A program made the position numbers and the translations under genes. Of a stretch of DNA of 64,000 nucleotides, positions 9,028 to 17,585 are shown piece after piece (position 1 is the stretch's first letter; each line of letters opens with the position of its first letter). The notes under the pieces are model-generated. The model was not told the DNA's origin. It searched no databases and saw only the letters and a program-made list of their open reading frames with translations. Source of the stretch: Bog-159 sp963756605 (GTDB taxonomy: Bacteria; Acidobacteriota; Terriglobia; Bryobacterales; Bryobacteraceae); NCBI GenBank assembly GCA_963756605.1, contig CAVWOT010000004.1, positions 362,212 through 426,211 on the forward strand, read 5' to 3'.

Positions 9028-9963
9028 TTATGGCCTCACAGTTATTACCACGGCGACGCCGTTCACATTCACCGGAATTCTCAGCACTCCAAGGTTCCTC
9101 TCTTTGTGTAAACGTTGAATCTCGACTTTATCTTTGGACGAGTCAAGGCCTACATACAGACGACCCCGTCGACCCGATGGCATGTCCTTTTCGGACGCCT
9201 CACTGTCAAACCTACCCGGGGCCAATGCAAGTTGGTAGTAGCAGCCAAACTCTTTACCCGTCTGAATTCCAACGCCCTCCGCGCACCATATTGCCCTACC
9301 AAGGCGGATTGAGTCACCCTCGTTATTAAAGTACAGTCTTAACTTCCTCGGGTAGCTACGTTCCGGGTTCTCGTCGTATGGCTCGACCTCAGACCTTGTT
9401 AAGACCAAGCCGATCGTGGGGGTGCCGGGGACGGATCGGCGGCCAGCAAGTCGGTTTTCCACGACAGCTAGTTGCTGCCTGGCGCCATCGCGCTCCCGTA
9501 TAGTCTCTTTCAGAGATTGTTCGAGCGCGTGGATCTGTGCCGCAGGTAGTTGCGTAGGTTGCGAATCTGGAGCGCCCTCAACCGCCTTGCGTCTATTTCG
9601 CATCCCCATGAGAAATAGGCATCCGGTTGCAATCATGCTGGCAGATATTAGAAATGGCATCCACCAAGCTATTGGCATATTGGGGTCCCTTTTTTGGTTC
9701 TGCGCCTTGGCAACTGCGGGATGCACTGCCAACCACCATATGAGCAAAAGGGTTGCAAGGCCGATAACAATCGAAGCGGCAACGCCGACGATTTGAGCGA
9801 TGGCCCCGCGCTTGTTCCAGGATCTCCAGAACTCGCCATTTTTCAAGCCTACCCCCGGCCCTAACCGATCGATGTCGGGACGAGGCCCCCGGCGCCCCCG
9901 CAGTAATACAAGACAACAAGAAGCGCATACGGTCATTCTCCCAGCTTTAGTTTCAACCCGCAA
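9028..9963 (-). CDS. Unknown membrane protein with coiled coil
   Basis: I do not recognise a family. Up to 311 residues, with two transmembrane helices (about residues 53-80 and 100-120), a short cytoplasmic linker RNRRKAVEG, a coiled coil (LEQSLKETIRERDGARQQLA, near 150-170), and a C-terminal beta-rich soluble domain that resembles extracellular domains of unknown function. Base composition and codon choice are less GC-biased than the neighbours, suggesting acquired DNA. The first 40 residues are rich in Arg and Cys and may not be translated; a start nearer the KNGEFWRSWNKRG region is plausible. Flanked by about 240 and 190 bases without recognisable genes. Confidence 0.55.
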   Translation of the reverse strand: MRVETKAGRMTVCASCCLVLLRGRRGPRPDIDRLGPGVGLKNGEFWRSWNKRGAIAQIVGVAASIVIGLATLLLIWWLAVHPAVAKAQNQKRDPNMPIAWWMPFLISASMIATGCLFLMGMRNRRKAVEGAPDSQPTQLPAAQIHALEQSLKETIRERDGARQQLAVVENRLAGRRSVPGTPTIGLVLTRSEVEPYDENPERSYPRKLRLYFNNEGDSIRLGRAIWCAEGVGIQTGKEFGCYYQLALAPGRFDSEASEKDMPSGRRGRLYVGLDSSKDKVEIQRLHKERNLGVLRIPVNVNGVAVVITVRP

Positions 9964-10154
9964 TGCAGGGTTTTTGTCGATGATTCACCGCATATCGCTG
10001 AGACGATTGACGATAGCTCTTAGAGGAGGTCAGTGACCGAAAACTGTCCAGGCATCGCGCGTCGGGCTCGGCATAAATGCGCCAGTCCGGCGGCGCCGCT
10101 GGCCGCGCCGGTTCGGTTAAACGCAAGCCTCAAAACCGCTGTCCAGCGGCGCTT
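9964..10154. other. Gap with no recognised gene
   Basis: Nothing convincing is seen on either strand. It lies between the unknown membrane protein and the decayed ccmD copy. The stretch 10344-10599 on the other side of that copy likewise shows no gene. Confidence 0.4.
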
Positions 10155-10343
10155 TCACTCCAAGGAGACGCGAGCAGCATGGTGGGGCTCCCCGAAAGTC
10201 TTATCTGTGCTCCAGGTAGCCCAGAAGACCTCGCGCTGCTCCGTAATCTTGCGCTCGCGCGAGACGGCGAGGCATATAGACCCCAGGACCAGCCAGGCGG
10301 CCGGAACGCCATAAAACATGAAAGTGAGATTGCGTGTGTCCAT
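10155..10343 (-). pseudogene. Degenerate second copy of ccmD
   Basis: The DNA from about 10200 to 10343 is a diverged duplicate of the true ccmD at 10600-10755. The translation starts MDTRNLTFMFYGVPAAW and keeps VSRERKITEQ, but from there it diverges into an unrelated tail (62 codons in all). One base is lost in the hydrophobic region relative to the intact copy, so LVVYVLSLVSRE becomes LGSICLAVSRE. The hydrophobic helix is weakened and the acidic C-terminus is gone. Most likely a dead partial duplication; a small membrane peptide cannot be excluded. Confidence 0.7.
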
Positions 10344-10599
10344 TGGGGGTACCTCTCGGAACTAGCTGAGGCGAACCACATGGTCTTCGACGGGTTGCCG
10401 ACTGCTGAACGCCATGTGGCGAGTTTCAAGCGCGACGCGCCCTTCGCCGAGAAGCCGGAACATGGAAGGCCGATCCGTATTGAAAACGGTATGCACGCAG
10501 AAAGTAGGTGAATCGCGGTTGAACCACCTAAGTCGTTGATCTTGGCGGTCGTGCCGAGATGAGCCGCCAATCCTCAGAAATGCGCGCATTCTCACTTAC

Positions 10600-10755
10600 C
10601 TACTTGCGGTCCTTGTCGTCCAGAAGGCCGCGCAGGCCCTTGAGCTGCTCCGTGATCTTGCGCTCGCGCGAGACCAGCGAGAGCACATAGACCACCAGGA
10701 TCAGCCAGGCGGCCAGAAAGCCATAAAACATGAAAGTGAAATTGCGTATGTCCAT
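10600..10755 (-). CDS. ccmD: Heme exporter small subunit CcmD
   Basis: A 51-residue protein: N-terminus MDIRNFTFMFYGFLAAWLIL, one transmembrane helix (about residues 9-29), then a basic/acidic cytoplasmic tail with SRERKITEQLKGL. Size, topology and place directly downstream of ccmC are typical of CcmD, which stabilises holo-CcmE release from the CcmABC complex at the inner membrane. It starts 10 bases after the ccmC stop. Last gene of the ccm operon. Confidence 0.88.
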   Translation of the reverse strand: MDIRNFTFMFYGFLAAWLILVVYVLSLVSRERKITEQLKGLRGLLDDKDRK

Positions 10756-10764
10756 TGGATTTCC

Positions 10765-11442
10765 TTAGACGGCGTGGGCGTAGCGGCGCAGGGAGTCGAT
10801 TTCGCGCTGCACTTCCTCCTGGCGCAGGCGGATGAGCGATAGCACCACGCCCAGCAAGATGAGCGCGACCAGGTTGAGCACGGCCGTGAGGTACATGGCC
10901 GGATCGATGCTGCCGCCGCCCCAAAAGACAGGCTGCGGATGTTGCGTGCGCCACCACTTGATGGAGAAGATGACGATGGGAACATCCACAAACGCGAAGA
11001 TATTGAAGACCGCCGCGATGCGCGCGCGGCTGGTAGGCTCTTCGATGGCGTGGCGCAACATCAGGTATCCCGCATACAGCAGCCAGCAAACCAGGGCGGA
11101 GGTGAGACGCGCGTCCCAGGTCCACCAGATGCCCCAAATGATGCGTCCCCAGATGGAACCGGTGACCAGGTTGGCGGCCAGAAAGGCCAAGCCGACTTCG
11201 GTCACCGACACGGAGATCGCATCGTACTTCAGGTTCTTAGTCAGCAGATAAGCGATACTGGTGACGCAGGTGACGCCCGCGCCGAGCATGGCGGTGATGG
11301 CGGCGGGCACGTGGAAGAAAATGATGCGGTAGATCATCCCCTGCGAAGCCTCGTCGGGAAGCTGCATGAAGATGGAATAGAGATTGCGGGCCAGCAGGAC
11401 GGCGGCGATAATGCCCAGCCCGTAAATTAGCTTTTCGCGCAT
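10765..11442 (-). CDS. ccmC: Heme exporter protein CcmC
   Basis: 225 residues with six transmembrane helices. The tryptophan-rich periplasmic motif is IWGIWWTWDARLTS (near residue 103), and the two flanking periplasmic histidines lie in IFFHVPAA and RTQHPQPVF. These bind heme and pass it to CcmE. Full length for the family. Between ccmB and ccmD in a single-direction operon. Confidence 0.95.
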   Translation of the reverse strand: MREKLIYGLGIIAAVLLARNLYSIFMQLPDEASQGMIYRIIFFHVPAAITAMLGAGVTCVTSIAYLLTKNLKYDAISVSVTEVGLAFLAANLVTGSIWGRIIWGIWWTWDARLTSALVCWLLYAGYLMLRHAIEEPTSRARIAAVFNIFAFVDVPIVIFSIKWWRTQHPQPVFWGGGSIDPAMYLTAVLNLVALILLGVVLSLIRLRQEEVQREIDSLRRYAHAV

Positions 11443-11475
11443 AAGTAACTCCCGGTAGGCGGCAGCCTGTCCGAC

Positions 11476-12156
11476 CTAACCGACTAACACTGTCTCTAAT
11501 AAGACTAGAGACAGCGCGGTAAAAATCACATCAAAAACCACCAGCAGGCGCAGCCAGACCTCATTTTCGCCGCCGAGCGGCTTTCCGGCAATCAAATCCA
11601 TGGTCAACTTCATGGCGCTCATCAGAGCTGGAATCAGCATGGGATAGACCAGCAACGGAGCCATCAATTCCCGCAGCCGGATGTTGACGGTCAGCGCGCT
11701 GAAGATGGTACCGATTACGGTGAGTCCCCAGGTACCCAGCACCAGGACCAGCAGCAAAGACCAGATCTGGCCCGTCCAGTGCACATTATAGAAGATACCG
11801 AAGACCGGCAACGAGACCAATTCGACTGCGATCACCAGCAGAAAGTTGGCGAGCGCTTTGCCCAGGAACAATTCGGCGCCGGAGATGGGCGCGACCACCA
11901 GGGCATCCAGGCAATCGTTCGGAATTTCGCGCGCGAAGCTGCGATTCAGCACCAGCGTTCCGGCGAATGCGAACACGATCCACAGCAGTCCTCCCGACAT
12001 TTCGCGGGTCTGCTCCTCCAGGGGATCGAAGGCGAAACTGAACAGTACCAGGATGACGAGGGCGAAAGCCAGCGATGCGTTGATGGCTTCTTTGGTGCGG
12101 AGTTCGGCGCGCAGATCTTTCCTGGCGATGACCAGCGTCTGCCGGACGAAATCCAT
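11476..12156 (-). CDS. ccmB: Heme exporter permease CcmB
   Basis: 226 residues from ATG 12156 (MDFVRQTLVIARKDLRAE). Six hydrophobic helices and the loop RSFAREIPNDCLDALVVAPI are typical of CcmB, the permease partner of the CcmA ATPase. The open frame extends 26 codons upstream, but that part translates the short inverted repeat at 12190-12255 and is rejected as the start. The ATPase and permease drive release of holo-CcmE. Confidence 0.93.
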   Translation of the reverse strand: MDFVRQTLVIARKDLRAELRTKEAINASLAFALVILVLFSFAFDPLEEQTREMSGGLLWIVFAFAGTLVLNRSFAREIPNDCLDALVVAPISGAELFLGKALANFLLVIAVELVSLPVFGIFYNVHWTGQIWSLLLVLVLGTWGLTVIGTIFSALTVNIRLRELMAPLLVYPMLIPALMSAMKLTMDLIAGKPLGGENEVWLRLLVVFDVIFTALSLVLLETVLVG

Positions 12157-12189
12157 TAGCGGGCGCCGCCTCTGGTAGGGCAGCTGTGG

Positions 12190-12255
12190 GGCAGGGGCGG
12201 GCGGGTCTGGAGACCCGCTGGGCCCAGGGGGCACCCCGTGGACGCCTGCCCCACT
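12190..12255. repeat. Dispersed inverted-repeat element, copy 1
   Basis: The intergenic space between ccmA and ccmB starts with GTGGGGCAGG and ends with GCCTGCCCCAC, a perfect terminal inverted repeat of about 10 bases, with an inner palindrome GGGTCTGGAGACCC. The same ends occur at 20636-20761 and 41655-41759. It can fold into a strong hairpin in the operon transcript. Confidence 0.75.
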
Positions 12256-12256
12256 A

Positions 12257-12961
12257 TCACGGCTGCACCTCGTCGTAGTGGGCGTAGACCCAGCCGGGGT
12301 CCTCCATCATTTGTGCGGTGCGCTCGCCGTCGAATCCGATCCTGCCGCGGTTCAAGAGGGCCACGTGGGTAGCCAGTTCCAATGCTTCGCGCAATTGATG
12401 GGTGGACATCACCACGGTGCGGCCTTCGGCCAGGGCTTCCCGCAATAGGCGCTGCAGGACCGCGATGGCGCGATCGTCCAGCGCGGTGAAGGGTTCGTCA
12501 AGCAGCAGCAGAGAAGGCTGGTGCAGGAACGCGCGCGCCACCGCCAGCCGCTGCCGCATGCCGCGCGAAAACTCGCGCACCAGGCCGTCTTTCACGCGCT
12601 CCAGGCCGGTGCGTTCCAGCCACTCCATGGCGGATTTTCGGGGATCGGGCAGGCTGTAGAGCCGCCCGAACAGGCTGAGATTTTCGAAGGCGGAAAGCTC
12701 GTCGTAAACCGAGATGCCGTGACCGATCCAGCCCACGCGGCGGCGGGTTTCGGTCTCGCGCGGGTCGTTGCCGAAGATGCGAACGTGTCCGCGGCCGGGT
12801 TTCGAAAAGCCGCCGATGATGCGCAGCAGGGTGGTTTTGCCTGCTCCATTTCTACCGATTAAAGCCAAACAGGCGCCGGGTTCGGCGTGCAGGATCACGT
12901 CTCGCAGCGCGGGATAGTCGCCGTAAAACTTCCAGACGCCCTCAGCGGCGACCGCGGTCAT
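12257..12961 (-). CDS. ccmA: Cytochrome c maturation ATPase CcmA
   Basis: 234-residue ABC ATPase. Walker A is GRNGAGKTT (near residue 36), the signature is EFSRGMRQRLAVARA (SRGMRQR replaces the usual SGGQ), Walker B is LLLLDEPFTALD and the switch His is in STHQLREA. The order ccmA-ccmB-ccmC-ccmD fixes the identity. Its start lies 20 bases inside the 3' end of the preceding secreted-protein gene. Confidence 0.93.
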   Translation of the reverse strand: MTAVAAEGVWKFYGDYPALRDVILHAEPGACLALIGRNGAGKTTLLRIIGGFSKPGRGHVRIFGNDPRETETRRRVGWIGHGISVYDELSAFENLSLFGRLYSLPDPRKSAMEWLERTGLERVKDGLVREFSRGMRQRLAVARAFLHQPSLLLLDEPFTALDDRAIAVLQRLLREALAEGRTVVMSTHQLREALELATHVALLNRGRIGFDGERTAQMMEDPGWVYAHYDEVQP

Positions 12962-13991
12962 TCTTTCCTTTCGGCATGGGGCCGGGGGAAACCAAGACGG
13001 GCTGGGCGCGGTACAGCACGATGAAGCCGAGGGCCAGGATACCGAGTGCCAGGGCCAGGATCCACTTCATGTTTTTCTGCAGGATCTTGGGCGACACCTC
13101 TTCGAGGGACGGACCGTTATCGCCGCCGGATTCGCTATCCGCGGCTGCGGCGGGCATAAATCCGGCGATCTCCACTTTATAATTGGCGGCTGTGACGCTG
13201 TAGATGGAGGCCTGCGAGCGGGGTTCCTGGCCACGGCTCAGGACCCCGTCGCCCTTTAGGGTGACACCATTCGGGACAACCAGCAAGGTCGGATCTGCGG
13301 TCTTCCCCACGGTCTTTCCTTCAAAAACCGCGCCCGAGTTATAAGGAACTACATAAGTCACCTGAATGCTGGTTTCACCTGGCTTAATCGGAAAATCGAC
13401 CTTGTAAATGCCATTCTGATTGGTCTTATCCGCGGCACGATCGATGGGCATGCCTTGGGGGGCCGTAGCTTTAACCTGTACGATGCCTTTGGCCACCGTG
13501 GGCAGAAAAAACTTGAGCGTGCCGCCATCCGGATCGTTGTAAGTGGTGACGCCATTATTCATGAATATGAAACCTTCATTGACGGTCATCTGCGCGCCGC
13601 TGGGCTGGAAAATCAGAAAATGCCGCGAGACGCGCGCGGCGCCGGGCTGTTTGGATGAGTTATAAACGTCGAGCGAGAGGCCGCTGGTGGCCGAGCCGGG
13701 CGGTAGCATGTGATTGTAAGTGACACCATCGAAGGCGGTCTGTATCAGGTTCGGGCCCTGCGGGGTTTGGTCGATGTGGAACTTGCCCTGCATGCCGGAC
13801 TTGACGCTTTCGACTGACTCCATCCCGGCCTGCCCGAGCTTGTATAGCGTTACGGTGGCGCCGGACTGTGGATGGCCAGTGGTCTTGTTGACGACCGTGC
13901 CATCGACGGCACCGAGGGCGGGTAAGGCGAAAAGGACTAAGGCCGCGAGGACGGGTGCTGGGTGCTGGATGCTGGGTGCTGGTCGTCTCAT
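12942..13991 (-). CDS. Secreted carboxypeptidase-regulatory-like protein in ccm operon
   Basis: 349 residues from ATG 13991, which overlaps the preceding stop as ATGA. A signal peptide (VLAALVLFALPALGA) is followed by a prealbumin/CarboxypepD-regulatory-like module (GTVVNKTTGHPQSGATVTLY), further beta-rich domains, an acidic linker and one C-terminal transmembrane helix (WILALALGILALGFIVLY) with a basic tail. It is therefore anchored with the bulk outside. No heme or redox motif is seen. Its position inside the ccm operon suggests a role in heme delivery or apocytochrome handling, but that is only context. Confidence 0.75.
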   Translation of the reverse strand: MRRPAPSIQHPAPVLAALVLFALPALGAVDGTVVNKTTGHPQSGATVTLYKLGQAGMESVESVKSGMQGKFHIDQTPQGPNLIQTAFDGVTYNHMLPPGSATSGLSLDVYNSSKQPGAARVSRHFLIFQPSGAQMTVNEGFIFMNNGVTTYNDPDGGTLKFFLPTVAKGIVQVKATAPQGMPIDRAADKTNQNGIYKVDFPIKPGETSIQVTYVVPYNSGAVFEGKTVGKTADPTLLVVPNGVTLKGDGVLSRGQEPRSQASIYSVTAANYKVEIAGFMPAAAADSESGGDNGPSLEEVSPKILQKNMKWILALALGILALGFIVLYRAQPVLVSPGPMPKGKNDRGRR

Positions 13992-14413
13992 GCGTGGTAA
14001 ACTCCCATGGGCTTGCCGCATTCCCCGCAGAATTTTAACGGTTGCGGGAATTTTGCCCCGCAGTGTGGGCAGGTCAGCGGGTCGATCAATTTGGGTTCTG
14101 GTGGCAATTGCGGCGCAGGCGGCGGCACGGCGCCGTTGGGGCTTAGCTGCAGCTTCAGGCGGTCGACTTCGGCCATCACGCCGGCTAACTCGCGCTGCAG
14201 ATCTTTTTTGGTTTGCTGATAGTCTTGATCGGAGAGTTTGCCTACGCGGTATTCAAACTGCAGGTCACGCAGGTTTTCGTAAATAGCAGCTTTGCGTTCG
14301 TCCAAATGTTGAAAGGGGGAAACCGGCTCCGGCTCGGGCAGATCCTTAGCCCGCACCATCAAGATGAAGACGATCACCCCGACGGCGATCACTGCTGCTA
14401 TGGCGATAATCAT
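13988..14413 (-). CDS. Membrane-anchored coiled-coil zinc-ribbon protein
   Basis: 141 residues: one N-terminal helix (about 2-20), a coiled coil (about 40-90, ENLRDLQFEYRVGKLSDQDY then KKDLQRELAGVMAEVDRLK), a Pro-rich linker, and a C-terminal zinc ribbon with CPHCGAKF and CGECGK. The LRDLQFEYRVGKLSDQDY region resembles the N-terminal part of CcmI, the apocytochrome chaperone subunit, so this may be a CcmI replacement. It lies one base after the ccmH stop and overlaps the next gene by four bases. Confidence 0.72.
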   Translation of the reverse strand: MIIAIAAVIAVGVIVFILMVRAKDLPEPEPVSPFQHLDERKAAIYENLRDLQFEYRVGKLSDQDYQQTKKDLQRELAGVMAEVDRLKLQLSPNGAVPPPAPQLPPEPKLIDPLTCPHCGAKFPQPLKFCGECGKPMGVYHA

Positions 14414-15025
14414 TTATTCCAAGCGCGCCATGTCCTTCTCGATTTGCTCGCGGTATTTGGCGAGTTCGGAATCGTCCGGCGCCGGTCCGATTTCGGGGAT
14501 GGGCCGCGGCTTCCGGTAGCGCCGGACGAACCAATAGATCAGCGCCAGGCCGGGTGCGATCAATAGGTATGGAATCAGCCAGCCATATGCGCTGGGATCG
14601 CCGAGATAGACCGTCTGCCCGAATTCAGCTACAAACTGGCTGATGATCGCTTTGTCGGTCCAGCCTGCAGCTTGTAACTTGGCGATCTTTTCCTTGGCCG
14701 GCTTGGAAAAGCTGCACTCCAGCATGGCGCAGGTGGCTACGGAATCTTTGCAGCCGCACTGGCAGCCGATGTGTGTGCCTACGCGCCGCACATCCACGCT
14801 CGGTTTTTCCGCGGCGGTGTCGGCGAGGACGAGAGGGGACGCGAGGAGGAAGAGCAAGGCAAAACGCGATAATGCTGCGCCGCGAGCGGCCCGCAGGCTA
14901 GATGCAACTGAAACGGTGCTGCAGTTGGGCTGAAGCCCCGCGTCGGGTAAAGCCCGCCCTCCAGACACGCGCACGCGGAGCGAATTCTGACAGGTTGGAA
15001 TACTCCTATCTGGAAAGTTCCGCAT
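14414..15025 (-). CDS. ccmH: CcmH-like heme lyase subunit with atypical cysteine motif
   Basis: The functional part is a signal peptide (FALLFLLASPLVLA), then VGTHIGCQCGCKDSVATCAM, a helical bundle ending AEFGQTVYLGDPSAYGW, one membrane helix and a basic tail. The fold and the FGxxV/YL element match CcmH/CycL, which reduces apocytochrome thiols. The classical LRCxxCQ is replaced by a CxCxC cluster plus two further Cys (ATCAMLEC). ATG 15025 is the only standard start, but the first 40 residues cover a repeat and look untranslated; a CTG near 14893 would give a better signal peptide. Confidence 0.82.
   Translation of the reverse strand: MRNFPDRSIPTCQNSLRVRVSGGRALPDAGLQPNCSTVSVASSLRAARGAALSRFALLFLLASPLVLADTAAEKPSVDVRRVGTHIGCQCGCKDSVATCAMLECSFSKPAKEKIAKLQAAGWTDKAIISQFVAEFGQTVYLGDPSAYGWLIPYLLIAPGLALIYWFVRRYRKPRPIPEIGPAPDDSELAKYREQIEKDMARLE
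14926..14966. repeat. Dispersed repeat, short copy (ccmH leader)
   Basis: GGGCTGAAGCCC forms a hairpin, followed by AAGCCCGCCCTCCAG, which is shared with the right end of the element at 17512-17569. It falls between ccmF and the mature part of ccmH. Confidence 0.5.
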
Positions 15026-17018
15026 ATTTCTTGGTTATCCCTACCACCTCAGTGCGGGCGTATTGCATCTTGATTTTGCTGGGGACCAGGCACACCAGCG
15101 TGCCGCCGATGAGCACCAACCCGCCGATCCAGATCCAGGAGACCAGCGGGAATACGTAAGCCTGGATCACCGCCCGCGCGCCGTCATCCGACATGCCGCC
15201 GAAGTTCAGATACAGATCCTCGTTGAGCCGGGGCCGCACACCGACTTCCGAGGTACCCTGCCGGCTGGCTTTGTAAAAGCGCTTCTCCGGCTCCAGCACG
15301 CCGAGCACATCACCGCCGCTTGAAACCTGAACGGTGGCACGATGCCACTGGTAGTTCTCGTTCTCGCCTTCCTTGACGTCAGTCACTTTCAGATCATAGT
15401 GACCCAGTGTCAGCGTATCGCCCACGTTCATCTCTTTGACGTCTTTCAGATCGAACGCCGCTCCCGTGAAGCCGATGAACATGAGCACGATGCCCATGTG
15501 AACCAGATATCCGCCATAGCGGCGGGTGTTGCGATGAGTCAGTTCGACGGAGGCGCGCAGCAGGTTCATGTTGTTCTTCTGGGCGATGGCGCGGCTGCCC
15601 TTATAGAACTCCATCAGGACGGTCATGGCCACGAAGAGACAGAAACCGAACGAGATCAGCGCATAGAAGCCGCGTATGCCGGCCGCCAGCAGTGCGCCAA
15701 CCAGGACCACAGACGCAATTCCCGGCCATAGGAAGTTACGCCGCAGGCTTTCCCAGGATGTGCGGCGCCAGGCGAATAAAGGACCCACTCCGGTCAGCAG
15801 CAGCAGGAACAGGCCGAGGGGGATCATGAGCTTGTTGAACCATTCCTTCTCCAAGCCGATCTTTTCGCCCGAAATCGCCTCCGAAATCACCGGAAACAGC
15901 GTGCCCCACAACACCGCGAAACAACTTGCGAGCAAAATCAGGTTATTGAACAGGAAGCTCGATTCACGGGAGATCACGCTTTCCAGTTGAGCTTCGCTCT
16001 TGAGATATTGGAGACGATCAAGAATCAGGTAAACAATGGCGGCAATGCAGATCGCCAGGAACGAGAAGAAGTACTTGCCGAGCGGGCCTTGCGCGAAGGC
16101 GTGCACCGAATTCACCAGTCCTGTGCGAGTCAGCGATGTGCCGAGGATACAAAGAAGGAAGGTAGTGGAAATGAGAACGATATTCCAGACCTTCATCATG
16201 CCTTTCTTCTCCTGCATCATGACGGAGTGCAGGAAAGCGGTGCCGCTAAGCCAGGGAAGCAGCGAGGCGTTTTCGACCGCATCCCATCCCCAGTAGCCGC
16301 CCCAGCCGAGCACGTGATAGGCCCAAGCCATGCCGAGCATGACGCCGGTACCCTGGAAGAGCCAGGTAACCAGCGTCCAACGGCGGGTGGTATGAATCCA
16401 GGCTTCACCTGGCTGCCTGGTGATGAGCGAGGCGATGGCAAAGGCGAATGGCACGGCGAATCCCACGTACCCGAGATACAGCATCGGCGGGTGAATCGCC
16501 ATGGCCGGATACTGCAGCAGCGGATTCAATCCGTTGCCGTCCTGTACCGCTGTAATCGATCCCTCGAGCGATAACATCTTGAATGGGCTGACTACGAAGT
16601 TATTCAGCAGCAGGAAGAAAGTCTGTACAAACATCAATACGCCCACGACGTAGGGCATTATGTCGCGGTGCTTGCGGCGGTTGGTGAAGACCACCACAGC
16701 CGAGTAAGTGGAGAGTAGCCAGCTCCAGAAGAGCAGCGAGCCTTCCTGTCCGCCCCACCAGGCGGCAAACTTATAAAGCAGCGGCATGCTGCGGTTACTA
16801 TGCTGCGCGACATAGGAGAAGCGGAAATCACCCGTAACAAGACCGTATACCAGGACGGCTGAGCCTATGGTGATCAACACCCAGACCGAGTAAACCGCGC
16901 GCTCCCCGGAAACAATCAGAAAAGGCTTGCGTTGGATACGTCCTACGACGGAGGCAACCAAGGCATAAATAGCCGCGCAAAAAGCCAGCAATACCGCCAG
17001 CGATGCTACGTTTTCCAT
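15006..17018 (-). CDS. ccmF: Cytochrome c heme lyase CcmF
   Basis: 670 residues, full length, with about 14-15 transmembrane helices. The heme-handling WWD motif is seen as YWGWDAVENASLLPW (near residue 240), together with WGGQEGSLLFWSWLLS and periplasmic histidines in MAIHPPMLY and the HVLGWG region. CcmF receives heme from CcmE and ligates it to the apocytochrome CXXCH. It is 11 bases downstream of ccmE and its 3' end overlaps the ccmH frame. Confidence 0.96.
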   Translation of the reverse strand: MENVASLAVLLAFCAAIYALVASVVGRIQRKPFLIVSGERAVYSVWVLITIGSAVLVYGLVTGDFRFSYVAQHSNRSMPLLYKFAAWWGGQEGSLLFWSWLLSTYSAVVVFTNRRKHRDIMPYVVGVLMFVQTFFLLLNNFVVSPFKMLSLEGSITAVQDGNGLNPLLQYPAMAIHPPMLYLGYVGFAVPFAFAIASLITRQPGEAWIHTTRRWTLVTWLFQGTGVMLGMAWAYHVLGWGGYWGWDAVENASLLPWLSGTAFLHSVMMQEKKGMMKVWNIVLISTTFLLCILGTSLTRTGLVNSVHAFAQGPLGKYFFSFLAICIAAIVYLILDRLQYLKSEAQLESVISRESSFLFNNLILLASCFAVLWGTLFPVISEAISGEKIGLEKEWFNKLMIPLGLFLLLLTGVGPLFAWRRTSWESLRRNFLWPGIASVVLVGALLAAGIRGFYALISFGFCLFVAMTVLMEFYKGSRAIAQKNNMNLLRASVELTHRNTRRYGGYLVHMGIVLMFIGFTGAAFDLKDVKEMNVGDTLTLGHYDLKVTDVKEGENENYQWHRATVQVSSGGDVLGVLEPEKRFYKASRQGTSEVGVRPRLNEDLYLNFGGMSDDGARAVIQAYVFPLVSWIWIGGLVLIGGTLVCLVPSKIKMQYARTEVVGITKKYAELSR

Positions 17019-17029
17019 GATTGGTCCTT

Positions 17030-17464
17030 CTAAATTGACTTATTGACTGGTGGCGCGGGCGCCGCACGCAACTGGCTGGGCTTGGATTCGTATTTGGAGG
17101 CGCATTTCGCCTGAACCTGGCTCGCGTGAAAAACGCCATCGCGACCCATGCGGCCGTCGGCGAGTGCCTGCGCGCCGTCGCGGAATGTGTCGGGGAGGGG
17201 ATCGGAGCCGCTGTAGGCAACCTTCAGTTCGCGTTTGTCCTGCGTGAGAGTGAAATTCACCTGTCCGTTAGCGTGCTGGATGGAGCCCGCCGCGATATCA
17301 CCCGCCACGCGGAGTCGTTCGTTAAACGCGCGGTCGCCCATTTGACCGACTTCGGCGATGGTCTTGTAGTACGTCTTCGTTTCGCTGGCTCCGGAACTGG
17401 CGAGCCAGATCAGAGCGCCGATTACAATCGCGATGAGAACGGCAAATTTCCCGTATTTTTTCAT
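17030..17464 (-). CDS. ccmE: Heme chaperone CcmE of the CXXXY type
   Basis: 144 residues: N-terminal membrane anchor (about 6-23), then the OB-fold domain with RLRVAGDIAAGSI, FTLTQDKRELKVAYSG and PDTFRDG. The heme-binding motif reads VQAKCASKY (Cys121, Tyr125), so the usual covalent heme ligand His is replaced by Cys. CXXXY-type CcmE is known from Desulfovibrio and archaea (the so-called system I*). First gene of the ccm operon, with a short inverted repeat upstream. Start ATG 17464 is clear. Confidence 0.93.
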   Translation of the reverse strand: MKKYGKFAVLIAIVIGALIWLASSGASETKTYYKTIAEVGQMGDRAFNERLRVAGDIAAGSIQHANGQVNFTLTQDKRELKVAYSGSDPLPDTFRDGAQALADGRMGRDGVFHASQVQAKCASKYESKPSQLRAAPAPPVNKSI

Positions 17465-17511
17465 ACCATCCCTCTGAAGGACTAGTATATCTGAATTGGC
17501 GAAGAATAGCT

Positions 17512-17569
17512 GGAGGGCGGGTCTGGCGCAGCCGCGCTGAAGCGCCGCGCCGGCTGAAGCCCGCCCTCC
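17512..17569. repeat. Dispersed inverted-repeat element, GGAGGGCGGG type
   Basis: Ends are GGAGGGCGGG (17512-17521) and CCCGCCCTCC (17560-17569), perfect inverted repeats, with GC-rich palindromic filling. It lies between korB and the ccm operon and could act as a bidirectional hairpin. Confidence 0.7.
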
Positions 17570-17585
17570 AACCTAATTAGCGAAA

